IMG/VR virus record: IMGVR_UViG_3300047546_001664
Coordinates: 1 to 39,837 of that record
DNA length: 39,837 bases
Direction: 5' to 3' (one strand)
From: a virus
In this document: in pieces, positions 21,610 through 28,930 of the stretch
Numbering within the stretch: the stretch's first letter is position 1
How the letters are laid out: each line of letters opens with the position of its first letter
Translations under genes and position numbers: made by a program
Notes under the pieces: generated by a model
Database searches by the model: none
What the model saw: only the letters and a program-made list of their open reading frames with translations
Told to the model about the DNA's origin: nothing

Positions 21610-23124
21610 TTAGCTCTCTTCGAGGTCTTCACGCTCTTCTTCTGTTGCCTCTTCTTCGGCAGATTCCTGTGGTTCCAGCTGTTCGTCGTCGGTGTGGGGC
21701 AACATGCCAGTGCTAAGGATTTCGCCTTGGCGCAGAATGTCGCGGAATTCTTCGCGGTCGATGACCTGCTGTGCGAACAGGGAAGTCAGCGCCGTAATGT
21801 CTTGGCCGATCAGGCGGTCAATGTCGAAGTCGCGGCTGATGTAGACCTTCGGGGGCTCCAGTTGGAGGTAGGTGGCGGCGTAGTTGAAGGCTTGCTGCAA
21901 GGTCTGCTGGAGGTCCATCGAGACCATCGACAGCATGGAGTTGGTGTCGACACGATCCAGGCGGCGGGCGTCGGCAGATTCGGCAACAAACTTTTGTTGG
22001 CTCAGTGTGCTGATGCCCAGTGTTGCCATTTGCTGCTGCAGTTCGCGGATTTCGTTGGTCTGCGCTTCGAACGCGCTAGACGCAGGCTCCACGTAATAGA
22101 CCTTGTTACCGGGTTGAGTGGCAATCGCGTAGTTGACGCCGACCGCCATGTCCTTGGTCTGGTCGTCCCAGCCCTCTAGGACGAGCATTGGTTGGGATGC
22201 GATGTGGAGGCTATGGATGAGGTCGGCTTGGCGTTGGAAGTGCGCGAGGTTTAGGTATGCAATGTCCAGTAGGGGTGGCTTGCTAACCAGGGTGTCGGTT
22301 TTGTTGGCGTACAGCGTTACGAGAGGGATTTCGCCCAGGCTGTAACTGCCGGTTTCGACTAGCTCGTAGTCGCTGGTGGTGGCAGAGGTGGTGTCGTAGC
22401 TGTTGGGGTAGGGCATTGAGCCCACCATTTCTTTGCGGGTCTCGCTCTGGCGGTAGATGCGGTAACGGCCGGGTTCGATGACGCGGACTTGGTCGTAAAC
22501 CTTTTCGCCGAATTCGCCGTCGGGCAGCACGGCTTTTTCGCCGATGCGGACCTGGATCAATTTGCCGTAGTTGACTTCGCGGTCCAGGCGCCAGCCGTAG
22601 ACGTTCGCAGGGTCGACTTCGATCCAGTAGGGGCGGCGGTTGAGGGCGCGTTCTTCAGCAAGACTTCGCGCTCCAGAGGGAGCGGGGAAGTCCACCAAGG
22701 TGTGGCAGTGGCCATAGGTCAGGGCGCAGATCAGCGTGCGACGTGCATATTCGTCCAAGTCAGAGCCGCAACCGTCGACGTCCTTGGCGAAAACTTCGCT
22801 CCAGTACGGGTCGCCTTCAAGAGTGATTGGCTTGCGCAGGATTAGGCCGGAGGCGGCGCGGATTAAACGCTGCGTATAAGGAGAGAAAACAGCGCGGTTG
22901 ACACGGCTCAAATAGGCCGAGTAGTCCTCGCGGGGTTCCAGTGGGAGGAAGGCTTCGCTGTTCTCGCGCAGGTATTCCGTGCCAAGCGTCACCGCTTTCA
23001 TGATTTCCCAGCCCTTCATCTGGTCCAGCACGGCGCGGGTGCGGGTGAAGGGGTTGTCAGATCCGCCCATGTAGGTGGAGCTGACGAGGTGGGTGCGGAT
23101 CTGGCCGGGGACTGAGTACGTCAT
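21610..23124 (-). CDS. Portal protein, DUF4055-like, 504 aa
   Basis: The 504-residue protein matches the DUF4055 portal pattern: an early GWEIMKAVTLGTEYLREN region, ENSEAFLPLEPREDYSAYLS, then RLIRAASGLILRKPITLEG, and the long helical part around LNLAHFQRQADLIHSLHIAS. The C-terminus is strongly acidic (EEEATEEEREDLEES). Portals form the dodecameric vertex through which DNA enters and leaves. It lies between the small basic genes after the terminase and the scaffold, as expected. Confidence 0.88.
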   Translation of the reverse strand: MTYSVPGQIRTHLVSSTYMGGSDNPFTRTRAVLDQMKGWEIMKAVTLGTEYLRENSEAFLPLEPREDYSAYLSRVNRAVFSPYTQRLIRAASGLILRKPITLEGDPYWSEVFAKDVDGCGSDLDEYARRTLICALTYGHCHTLVDFPAPSGARSLAEERALNRRPYWIEVDPANVYGWRLDREVNYGKLIQVRIGEKAVLPDGEFGEKVYDQVRVIEPGRYRIYRQSETRKEMVGSMPYPNSYDTTSATTSDYELVETGSYSLGEIPLVTLYANKTDTLVSKPPLLDIAYLNLAHFQRQADLIHSLHIASQPMLVLEGWDDQTKDMAVGVNYAIATQPGNKVYYVEPASSAFEAQTNEIRELQQQMATLGISTLSQQKFVAESADARRLDRVDTNSMLSMVSMDLQQTLQQAFNYAATYLQLEPPKVYISRDFDIDRLIGQDITALTSLFAQQVIDREEFRDILRQGEILSTGMLPHTDDEQLEPQESAEEEATEEEREDLEES

Positions 23125-23128
23125 TTAG

Positions 23129-23407
23129 TCACCACTTGGTGCGATCCGCCCAGTAAGCGGCTGACATTTTTCCTTTTTTAATGTTAGCTGCATGGCGTGC
23201 TTTGAAAGCTTCGCGGCGTTTGCGGTCCGCTTCGCTTTCGCCGGCTTTCTTGGGTGAGCCAGTCACACCCTGTTGGCCGAAGCGGATTAGTTTTACTTCG
23301 CCGTCCTGTTTTGCGAGGACTGCGTGTGATTTAGTCGGGTGATTTGGGGTGCGTTTGGGTTTGTTGTAGCCCTCGAAGCGCTCGCCGCGATACTCAATCA
23401 TCGTCAT
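23129..23407 (-). CDS. Conserved basic protein, 92 aa (cyanophage type)
   Basis: The C-terminal half (KLIRFGQQGVTGSPKKAGES then RKRREAFKARHAANIKKGKM and SAAYWADRTKW) closely resembles a small protein I recall from many cyanophages near head genes. The Lys/Arg content and the conserved FGQQG suggest nucleic acid contact, but its function is unknown to me. It overlaps the upstream small gene by 14 bases and ends 4 bases before the portal start. Confidence 0.78.
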   Translation of the reverse strand: MTMIEYRGERFEGYNKPKRTPNHPTKSHAVLAKQDGEVKLIRFGQQGVTGSPKKAGESEADRKRREAFKARHAANIKKGKMSAAYWADRTKW

Positions 23408-23588
23408 CCTCCTCGTCGTCGGGGTCGGTGATAGGTACCAGCACTTCGATACCTTGAGTCAACATAGTTACGAAACCCCCGATAATTTCGGGGTTTTGGG
23501 GGGTCTTAAATACAAAGGTGGCGTGCGTTAGACCGTCCTCGGCGTCGATTTCGATGTGGACGCAGCCGCCATTGATGGTTTGGATCAT
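23394..23588 (-). CDS. Small acidic-tailed hypothetical protein, 64 aa
   Basis: The first 50 residues form a small beta-rich domain (GGCVHIEIDAEDGLTHATFV) and the last ten are almost all Asp/Glu (DPDDEEDDDD). It is coupled to its neighbours by overlaps. No family recognised. It lies in the string of small genes between terminase and portal. Confidence 0.65.
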   Translation of the reverse strand: MIQTINGGCVHIEIDAEDGLTHATFVFKTPQNPEIIGGFVTMLTQGIEVLVPITDPDDEEDDDD

Positions 23589-23956
23589 TAGCCGTCGGAT
23601 AGTGCTCCAAGCGTTACGGTTACGGTCGGACCGGCGTTTGTTAACGCAGTTACGTAAAAAACGTAGTCGCGAACCGGTTTGTCCTGGATGAAATAGAGGT
23701 AGGTGCCGTTGGCGCTGATGCGTTGGGCTCCAGCGTGTTTGGTGGCGGCTGCGACAAGTCCGAAGTCGTCGTTGCCGGTCAAACTTCCGCCGAAGTCAAT
23801 GTCAATGTGGCCGCTGACAAAACCAGTTACCTTGACCTGAAAACAGGTATGGCCGGCAACAACGTTGCGGAAAAATAGCGAGCCAACATCAGTAAGGCTT
23901 TGGCTGGGGTAGATCGTGAGTTCGCCGTCGTAGACGGTGCCGGTTCCAGTGGCCAT
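23588..23956 (-). CDS. Hypothetical beta-rich protein, 122 aa (possible head decoration)
   Basis: The sequence is almost all beta strands and turns (VTGFVSGHIDIDFGGSLTG, RDYVFYVTALTNAGPTVTV), with no charge clusters and one isolated Cys. Such a fold suits a capsid decoration or fibre subunit. It lies between packaging and portal genes, but no homologue is recognised, so the role is a guess from composition and place. Confidence 0.65.
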   Translation of the reverse strand: MATGTGTVYDGELTIYPSQSLTDVGSLFFRNVVAGHTCFQVKVTGFVSGHIDIDFGGSLTGNDDFGLVAAATKHAGAQRISANGTYLYFIQDKPVRDYVFYVTALTNAGPTVTVTLGALSDG

Positions 23957-23959
23957 GGG

Positions 23960-24124
23960 TTACTTTTTGCGGGGTTTCTTGGCGGTTTTGGCCGCTGCTT
24001 TGAAGTCGGCGGCTGTTGGGGCGCCTTTGCTGCCGGGTTTGCGCATCTTTTCGCCGGATCCAGCGGCGATGCGCTTGCGTTTGGCGTTGATGTTGTCGTA
24101 TAAGCCTTTTTTCTTGGGTGCCAT
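23960..24124 (-). CDS. Tiny basic protein, 54 aa (cyanophage type)
   Basis: The product starts MAPKKKGLYDNINAKRKRIA and contains AGSGEKMRKPGSKGAPTA. I recall nearly the same sequence as a recurrent small cyanophage protein. It is more than one third Lys/Arg and probably binds nucleic acid or sits in the capsid. The gene lies between two other small genes after the terminase, all leftward. Confidence 0.78.
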   Translation of the reverse strand: MAPKKKGLYDNINAKRKRIAAGSGEKMRKPGSKGAPTAADFKAAAKTAKKPRKK

Positions 24125-24126
24125 GG

Positions 24127-24276
24127 CTATTTCTTGCGCTTTTGGGCGGCTTTTTTCGCTTTGCGGGCGGTGTCGTAAGCAATAGCGGAGGCTTGCTTTT
24201 GGTCGTAGCCCTCTTTCACCAGCATCCGGATGTTCTCGGAGATGGTTTTCTGGGAATAGCCGCGTTTTAGGGGCAT
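24127..24276 (-). CDS. Tiny basic helical protein, 49 aa (cyanophage type)
   Basis: I choose ATG 24276 because [20 protein letters not shown] is the N-terminus of a small protein I recall as widespread in cyanophages and other phages, with the typical [16 protein letters not shown] ending. A longer reading frame upstream overlaps the terminase gene and has a low-complexity Ser/Pro/Ala translation, so I reject it. Function unknown; the basic character suggests DNA contact during packaging. Confidence 0.78.
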   Translation of the reverse strand: MPLKRGYSQKTISENIRMLVKEGYDQKQASAIAYDTARKAKKAAQKRKK

Positions 24277-24307
24277 CGCACCAGTGCTTTGTTGCAGTCT
24301 AAAGCCC

Positions 24308-25558
24308 TTAATAGAGGCGATAGCTGGTTTGACCCAGCGTGCCGGCCTTGGCGAGGTTGAACTGCTGTAAACACAGGTAGCCAAAGGCGTCGAAGGCGTG
24401 GTCCACACCAAGATTCTTGTTGGGGAGGCCCGTGCCAGGGGCGTAGGTGAGGGTGCGGAGGGACTTGATGAGTTCTTTGCAGCGGGGGTGGATGTAGGTG
24501 CGGCGGGTTCCAGTCGCATCGAGAAGGGCGGTGTTGACGGCGGTGATCTTGTCGCGGATTTTCCAGGGGGCTTTTGGGCTGGAGACGTTGAAGCCGCTGC
24601 GGCGGAGGATGTTGTGGTCGGTCAGACCCACGCCGCTGGTTTTGCGGGCGCCACCAGTGGGGTCCGGGCAGGCGATCACGCGGCGATCCACGCCGAAACG
24701 GCGGGTGACTTCCTCGGCGAAGTCCCAGGTGGTGGCGCCGCCAGTGAGGATAATTTCGTCGAAAACATAGAGTGTTTCATTATCTTTTACAGCGCAAATT
24801 CCTGACATCGGGCTAACATTAAAGTCGACGCCAAGCAGTAGCGGTAGGACAGAAATATCTGATGCTTCGGTTGAAATGTTTTCGTCGCCGAATGATATTG
24901 CAACGAGGCCGCTGAGGTTCTCGAAGCTGGCCTCGAATTCTTGGCGGAAGGTGCGGGCGTCGAGTTGGCCTCTTGCGGCTTCAATCTCCTCCGGGGGGAC
25001 GTTGTCGCCTTCAATCGTCGTGAATTGCCAGCGGCTCCAGTTGTCGTCGCCGCTATCCGCGTATTGCCAGAGTTCGTAGAACCAGCTGGCGGTGCCATCC
25101 GGGGTGGAGATGAAGAGTGCCCAGCCTTGTTTGTCGGCGAGGGCGGGGCGGATAACCTCGAACCAGACTTCGCTGGACATAAATGCGGCTTCGTCGAGGA
25201 CGACTCCAGCGAGGCTTCTGCCTCGCAGAGCCATTGCGTTTTCGGTGCCTTTCAGCTCGATTGTTGAGCCGTTTACTAGTTCGATCTTCAAATCCGTCTC
25301 ATTTTTGGCCTTAATCCATGCTTTAGGGACTAACTTTTTCAATAATTTCCACACAATATCCTTACTCATGCGGTACGTTGGAGCACAATAAAAGAACGTT
25401 TCTCCGGGTCGTTCTATAGCTCCACGCAGAAGTTCCACGCAGGAGAGGTAGCTCTTACCGAAGCGGCGTCCGGCGACTAGGACGCGGAAGCGCTTGCGGC
25501 TTGAGAAAACTTGGCCCTGGGCGTAACGGAGGCTGACCGCTCCAGCAGATTCGGGCAT
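24308..25558 (-). CDS. terL: Terminase large subunit, 416 aa
   Basis: The protein has both activities expected of the packaging motor. ATPase motifs: Walker [10 protein letters not shown] (about 28-36), Walker B VVLDEAAF (119-126) and the coupling motif STPDG (151-155). The RNase H-like nuclease shows acidic residues in [10 protein letters not shown] (D245), IACPDPTGG (D299) and [12 protein letters not shown] (D386/D390). It translocates DNA into the prohead through the portal and cuts the concatemer. The gene is separated from the small subunit by the tiny secreted-peptide gene and a Fur-box-like palindrome. Confidence 0.95.
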   Translation of the reverse strand: MPESAGAVSLRYAQGQVFSSRKRFRVLVAGRRFGKSYLSCVELLRGAIERPGETFFYCAPTYRMSKDIVWKLLKKLVPKAWIKAKNETDLKIELVNGSTIELKGTENAMALRGRSLAGVVLDEAAFMSSEVWFEVIRPALADKQGWALFISTPDGTASWFYELWQYADSGDDNWSRWQFTTIEGDNVPPEEIEAARGQLDARTFRQEFEASFENLSGLVAISFGDENISTEASDISVLPLLLGVDFNVSPMSGICAVKDNETLYVFDEIILTGGATTWDFAEEVTRRFGVDRRVIACPDPTGGARKTSGVGLTDHNILRRSGFNVSSPKAPWKIRDKITAVNTALLDATGTRRTYIHPRCKELIKSLRTLTYAPGTGLPNKNLGVDHAFDAFGYLCLQQFNLAKAGTLGQTSYRLY

Positions 25559-25703
25559 TTTTATCTGGGGGGTACCTTCTAGTGTATTGCAGGAATCGCA
25601 ACCCCTCCCCCCGGTGTGTAACAGAGGAAGGAATTGCGAATGTATCAGTAAGTTCCCTACGCCCAGCCCTGCGCGTTAAGTTTTGCAACCCGCCCCCCAG
25701 GAA

Positions 25704-25718
25704 TGAGAATGATTCTCA
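25704..25718. promoter_or_regulatory. Fur-box-like palindrome, copy 1 (TGAGAATGATTCTCA)
   Basis: This is a perfect 7-1-7 inverted repeat of the type bound by Fur-family metal regulators (TGANAATNATTNTCA). It lies 146 bp upstream of the terminase start, in a 193-bp spacer (25559-25751) that otherwise shows only C-rich runs. An identical 15-mer is at 28650-28664, and both are followed by YTCCC. Fur binding is inferred. Confidence 0.6.
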
Positions 25719-25751
25719 CTCCCGCAGGGGCAAGCGGTGCGGCGTCAGTCG

Positions 25752-25895
25752 CTAGCGGCCGAGCACGAGCAGTCGGCACTCAGCCTGGCCGCGGCCGGTA
25801 GCCTCGCAACGTGCCAGCTGGGCGGCATTGTCGGCGCCCATAGCTAGGACGCCAACGCCGATCAGTAGGACGGCGAGTAGGTGGAGACGTGTCAT
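25752..25895 (-). CDS. Tiny secreted or membrane peptide, 47 aa
   Basis: The frame gives MTRLHLLAVLLIGVGVLAMG, a textbook signal or single-span segment, then a polar tail with two Cys (RCEATGRGQAECRLL). No homologue recognised. It sits between the two terminase genes and next to the Fur-box-like site. It may be a periplasmic or membrane accessory factor; a superinfection-exclusion or lysis role would be speculation. Confidence 0.55.
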   Translation of the reverse strand: MTRLHLLAVLLIGVGVLAMGADNAAQLARCEATGRGQAECRLLVLGR

Positions 25896-25946
25896 AGGGA
25901 AGCGTGGTGAGCTTGCCTCCCATTGTTGCACACTATCGGCCAGCGG

Positions 25947-26447
25947 TCAAGGCTGGCGCCGATCCTCCACGGTGATTTCCAGGCGAGGCGCTGCAGCCGC
26001 TGCGGCTTCCGGTGCGACCTCACCAACCACAGCGCCGAGGTCGCGCATCAGCAGCTGAGCGCTTCCGATCTGACCCTTACGAATTGCCACGTCGATAGCG
26101 CGTAGGCGCATCCCCTGGAGACGTGAAACTATCGACTCCCTATCCTTCTGCCAGTCCTGCTCGTTCCACTGTTTTACAGCATCCCAATCTCTCCAGGCTG
26201 TAACTTCGCCGATGCCTTCACGATCAGCATGATCTAGCACCAACTGCCGAACGGTCAAACCCGTTAGCTGGCGTTTGTACAAACGCTTCCTACGCTCTTC
26301 AATAACAGCGTCAGGATTCCGCTTACCGTATGGGCGCTGCGTATTCTTTACAGCTTCCGGCGCAATCTCCGGCGCTTCGCTGTTAGCTTCCGGTGCGTCG
26401 CTCACTGTTAAGATCCGCTGCGTTTGATTCAATACTAGCGCCACCAC
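25947..26447 (-). CDS. Terminase small subunit-like protein, 166 aa (or 152 aa)
   Basis: Residues about 45-140 have the pattern of phage small terminase subunits: a basic helix (AVIEERRKRLYKRQLTGLT), a helix-turn-helix (VRQLVLDHADREGIGEVTAW), and a helical oligomerisation region (RLQGMRLRAIDVAIRKGQIG). It would recognise the packaging site. The frame opens at GTG 26447; GTG 26405 (MSDAPEANSEAPE) is an equally good start. The position upstream of the large subunit agrees. Confidence 0.75.
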   Translation of the reverse strand: MVALVLNQTQRILTVSDAPEANSEAPEIAPEAVKNTQRPYGKRNPDAVIEERRKRLYKRQLTGLTVRQLVLDHADREGIGEVTAWRDWDAVKQWNEQDWQKDRESIVSRLQGMRLRAIDVAIRKGQIGSAQLLMRDLGAVVGEVAPEAAAAAAPRLEITVEDRRQP

Positions 26448-26504
26448 TGCGGCACAATAAAAGCCCGACCATAAGGCCGGGCCGTTGATCGGTAAGGGCG
26501 CCAG

Positions 26505-27152
26505 TCAGCAAGGCCGGAAGACTGCCCATTGGCTCCCGTTGATCCGTTGCAACCAGTAGGCGTCACCAATCTCTAGTTCGCGCCAGGCAGCCTGCCAGTC
26601 AATGCAACCTAGCGGCCATACTTGGGTGCCATCCGTCATCCCCAATTCTTCCGCTAACTGCTGAGCGTATTCTGCGCCAGCTTGTTCTGAGCTATAGCCT
26701 TCTGCCTCGCCTTGGTAGCAGTCTTTGTAGGTATCGGGATCGACGCCAGAAGCGCAAAGCTCAGAGACAACCGGCACCAAAGCCGCAGGGTCAGAGTCTG
26801 CAGCAAAGCCGCAATGCTCCAGGCACTCTGCCCATTCTTCCTGCAACCAGAATCCGAAACAAGAGCCATCGCCTTCGGACGCGCCAAAGTAGAAACCAGT
26901 CGGCGCCAGATCATTCAGGCGGTCGAAAGCCCAGGCAGTAGCCTCATCCCAGGCGTCGCACGGTTCCGGGCCGATAAGGTCCGAAGCGTAAGCGGCGCAC
27001 TGCTGCAGATCGGAACGGAACGGTTCCGGTATGTCTTGCCCCAAGCGGTCAAAAGCGCCAAGGTAGGCATCGGCCAGATGGTCGGTGCGCAACGTGTCAG
27101 TGCTGACGATCCAGGGGAAGGACGCCAGCTGTTCGGTGGTGTAGCGAGTCAT
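26505..27152 (-). CDS. Antirestriction ArdA-like protein with extra N-terminal region, 215 aa
   Basis: The C-terminal part (YQGEAEGYSSEQAGAEYAQQ, LAEELGM, then GCIDWQAAWRELEIGDAYWL) follows the ArdA pattern, whose family signature includes the IDWxAxAREL helix. ArdA proteins mimic DNA and block type I restriction; the whole protein here is strongly acidic, in agreement. The first 110 residues contain several Cys and Trp residues (SDLIGPEPCDAWDEATAW, GDGSCFGFWLQEEWAECLEHC) and are unlike a second ArdA domain. It is in the accessory module with other small acidic genes. Confidence 0.6.
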   Translation of the reverse strand: MTRYTTEQLASFPWIVSTDTLRTDHLADAYLGAFDRLGQDIPEPFRSDLQQCAAYASDLIGPEPCDAWDEATAWAFDRLNDLAPTGFYFGASEGDGSCFGFWLQEEWAECLEHCGFAADSDPAALVPVVSELCASGVDPDTYKDCYQGEAEGYSSEQAGAEYAQQLAEELGMTDGTQVWPLGCIDWQAAWRELEIGDAYWLQRINGSQWAVFRPC

Positions 27153-27209
27153 GGTGTGAGCCTATGGGTTGGGTCTCGTGAAATACAGTAAGCCCGGACG
27201 GGCCAGCCG

Positions 27210-27653
27210 TCAAGCGTTACAGGCTAGGTAGATTCGCCCGCCGTCTCCTACGTAGGCGCCGATCTCACCCTGCGCAATCGCTAACTGCTCCATCGTCTCG
27301 CAGCAGTCACGCTCCACGCCGGGCCGCCACCGATCCGTCATGCTGACGCCGTGGCCGTCTCGCGCCAGTACGTAGGCGTGTTCCACGCGGTCGACGCCTA
27401 GCAGATCTTCAACGGAAAGCTCGCCTAGGCCGTATTCCAGCAGGCAGCCATCGGCAAGGTCGCGCCAGGCATAGTACTGATCAGACAATGCCTGCATGTC
27501 TTCCCGCCATGCGGCGGACATGTCGTGATCACGCTCCAGCGGTTCGCCGTTGTCATCTGACGTGGCCCATAGGATCGTCTCCCATAGCGCGGCGTCAACC
27601 ATGCTCGGGCGCCAGCCTGCGGATTCTGCGGGATGGATGGTGCGGTTTTTCAT
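27210..27653 (-). CDS. Acidic hypothetical protein, 147 aa
   Basis: The protein is acidic and Trp-rich (AAWREDMQALSDQYYAWRDL) with a paired Cys near the C-terminus (ERDCCETMEQLA). No membrane segment or catalytic motif is visible. Together with the ArdA-like neighbour, with which it shares an acidic, aromatic composition, it may be an anti-defence factor, but that is an inference from company and charge only. It overlaps nothing; 57 bp separate it from 26505-27152. Confidence 0.65.
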   Translation of the reverse strand: MKNRTIHPAESAGWRPSMVDAALWETILWATSDDNGEPLERDHDMSAAWREDMQALSDQYYAWRDLADGCLLEYGLGELSVEDLLGVDRVEHAYVLARDGHGVSMTDRWRPGVERDCCETMEQLAIAQGEIGAYVGDGGRIYLACNA

Positions 27654-27656
27654 CGC

Positions 27657-27860
27657 TCAGGCCTCGCAAGTTGGGTTGATCTGAAGCGCTGCCAGAATCG
27701 CGCCAGTGGTTTGGTACGGGAAGTGCTGGCAGGTCGCACCGGCAAAGCGCCAGCAGCGGAACGTGCCAGACCAGTAAAGGTCTGAGGGATCTACACCAGC
27801 GGCCACAAGCTGAGCGGCTGTTGCTGGTGGGTGTGCTTGATCTCTGTAGTGGGTTTGCAT
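27657..27860 (-). CDS. Small hypothetical protein, 67 aa
   Basis: This is the first gene of the leftward accessory module, read away from the divergent promoter region 27861-28011. The product has two Cys and several aromatic residues (WSGTFRCWRFAGATCQHFP), possibly a small compact domain. Unrecognised family. It ends 3 bases before the next gene, so the two are co-transcribed. Confidence 0.6.
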   Translation of the reverse strand: MQTHYRDQAHPPATAAQLVAAGVDPSDLYWSGTFRCWRFAGATCQHFPYQTTGAILAALQINPTCEA

Positions 27861-27911
27861 GGTTGCCTAGGTGTGGCTGCCCCAGATCCTAGCCTCAGCT
27901 CCAGCCCCTCT

Positions 27912-27971
27912 CTGCTGTTACTGTTGCACATCTTAACGTGGCTGGCAGCTGGCGGTGCTGCTGTTACTGTT
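27912..27971. promoter_or_regulatory. Divergent control region with repeated CTGCTGTTACTGTT
   Basis: The exact 14-mer occurs at 27912-27925 and 27958-27971 in the spacer between divergent genes (27860 leftward, 28012 rightward). A short palindrome GAGGGTATCCCTC (27973-27985) follows. This is the place for promoters of both operons; the repeats look like operator half-sites for one regulator. Confidence 0.5.
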
Positions 27972-28011
27972 AGAGGGTATCCCTCAAGCCGTACCCCGGC
28001 AGGATCGCACC

Positions 28012-28197
28012 ATGGCCACAACAGGAAAGGTCGTAACCGTCACCCTCTCGGGTGAGCACTGGTTACGTGTAGAACGTGCACTTCACGGCGCAGCTGCTCA
28101 GCTCCACCGCACCGGCAACACCGCAGAAGCCAAGCGGTGCCAGCACACCCGCGAACTGATCCAGCACGTGATCACCCGTTGGGAGGTTGCGGAGTGA
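28012..28197 (+). CDS. Small hypothetical protein, 61 aa
   Basis: The ATG at 28012 gives MATTGKVVTVTLSGEHWLRV followed by a helix with several His and Arg residues (RALHGAAAQLHRTGNTAEAK). The strand-then-helix opening resembles ribbon-helix-helix regulators, but the match is weak. It is the first gene of a two-gene rightward unit, and its stop overlaps the next start (GTGA). Confidence 0.6.
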   Translation: MATTGKVVTVTLSGEHWLRVERALHGAAAQLHRTGNTAEAKRCQHTRELIQHVITRWEVAE

Positions 28198-28604
28198 GCG
28201 GCGGCGAATGGACGACAAAGGGGCGCCAGCGAGAAGCCCGAGAAGCGGAGCGCGAACAGTTACGCCTGGAGAAGCGCCACCTAAGAGACCTCCGTTGGGC
28301 CATTGAGCGCTCCAGCATCGAAGCTTCGGATTGGGCCGACCTTTTAACGCTCCAGCAGGCCCACGGTAAAGAAGGTCCGCTCCAGCTGTGGCGGGAGCTT
28401 GTGCCGTACTGGCGGGATTGCCAGCGCGTTAATGGTGGCGCCGATATCCCGGCGGATAGTTTTCCACAACTTCCGGGACTTTTAACGCGCGGCGCTCCAG
28501 CCGCTAGCGCTCCAGCGGCACGGGTCAAGGCATCGCCGGGGGCAGCCCGTAAGGTTCGCTCCAATAAAGGCAAAGCCCAGCCCAGCCGGAAGCGCTCCAG
28601 CTGA
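28194..28604 (+). CDS. Basic hypothetical protein, 136 aa
   Basis: GTG 28194 starts MSGGEWTTKGRQREAREAER and couples to the previous stop. A long charged helix (REQLRLEKRHLRDLRWAIER) leads to a middle domain and an Ala/Pro/Lys/Arg tail (ARKVRSNKGKAQPSRKRSS), suggesting DNA or RNA binding. No family recognised. The gene carries six copies of GCTCCAG on its coding strand, in all three reading frames, so the motif is not set by protein sequence. A hairpin follows the stop. Confidence 0.65.
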   Translation: MSGGEWTTKGRQREAREAEREQLRLEKRHLRDLRWAIERSSIEASDWADLLTLQQAHGKEGPLQLWRELVPYWRDCQRVNGGADIPADSFPQLPGLLTRGAPAASAPAARVKASPGAARKVRSNKGKAQPSRKRSS

Positions 28605-28610
28605 CCTCAC

Positions 28611-28631
28611 CGGCTCCCACCACGGGAGCCG
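28611..28631 (+). terminator. Hairpin after the 28012-28604 unit (weak terminator)
   Basis: CGGCTCCC (28611-28618) and GGGAGCCG (28624-28631) form a perfect 8-bp stem with a 5-base loop, 7 bases past the stop codon. The downstream bases are only moderately T-rich (attccctct), so termination may be partial. The 260-bp stretch to 28865 also holds a Fur-box-like site and a repeat array, but no gene I accept. Confidence 0.6.
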
Positions 28632-28649
28632 ATTCCCTCTGCCTTGGCT

Positions 28650-28664
28650 TGAGAATGATTCTCA
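28650..28664. promoter_or_regulatory. Fur-box-like palindrome, copy 2 (TGAGAATGATTCTCA)
   Basis: This is the same perfect 7-1-7 palindrome as at 25704-25718, in the gap between the convergent genes ending at 28604 and 28866. Because no clear gene starts here, promoter repression is not obvious; the site may instead have an architectural or recombination role, or control a leader that I cannot see. Confidence 0.55.
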
Positions 28665-28793
28665 TTCCCAGTGAGACTCATGAGACGCACCACGAGACAG
28701 CCGTAGGCGGAAATACCGGCCACGCTCCAGCAGACCTCCCATGCTGGGAGGAAGTATTAGCAGAATCGCCAATAAATACCAGGTATTGGCATT

Positions 28794-28930
28794 ATGAATG
28801 GTCAAAACAATACCTGAATGGCCTTGAATGGCGTTCCAGTCATGAATGGCTTTTCGTCGAGGCCGTTAGGCCGAGACATGAATGGCCGTTTGTAGGTTCT
28901 CGAAATATGAATGGCAGCGTTCCATGAATG
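28794..28930. repeat. Cluster of TGAATGGC repeats (iteron-like)
   Basis: The 9-mer WTGAATGGC or a one-base variant is found at 28794, 28814, 28824, 28842, 28878 and 28907, with a truncated copy at 28924 and a further copy at 29078. Spacing is irregular (10-36 bp). All are in the same direction, spanning the gap and the 3' end of the nuclease gene. Such direct repeats can be binding sites for a replication initiator. Confidence 0.5.

Noticed and set aside
24277-24519. Upstream extension of the small gene at 24127
   Set aside because: The added N-terminus is Ser/Pro/Thr-rich and overlaps the terminase end; the short form starting at 24276 matches a known type of small phage protein.
28649-28927. 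Rightward open frame overlapping the Fur-like site and the TGAATGGC array
   Set aside because: Its start (TTG or ATG) lies inside the palindrome with no ribosome binding site, and its repeated His-Glu-Trp comes from the DNA repeats; it also runs into the nuclease gene on the other strand.
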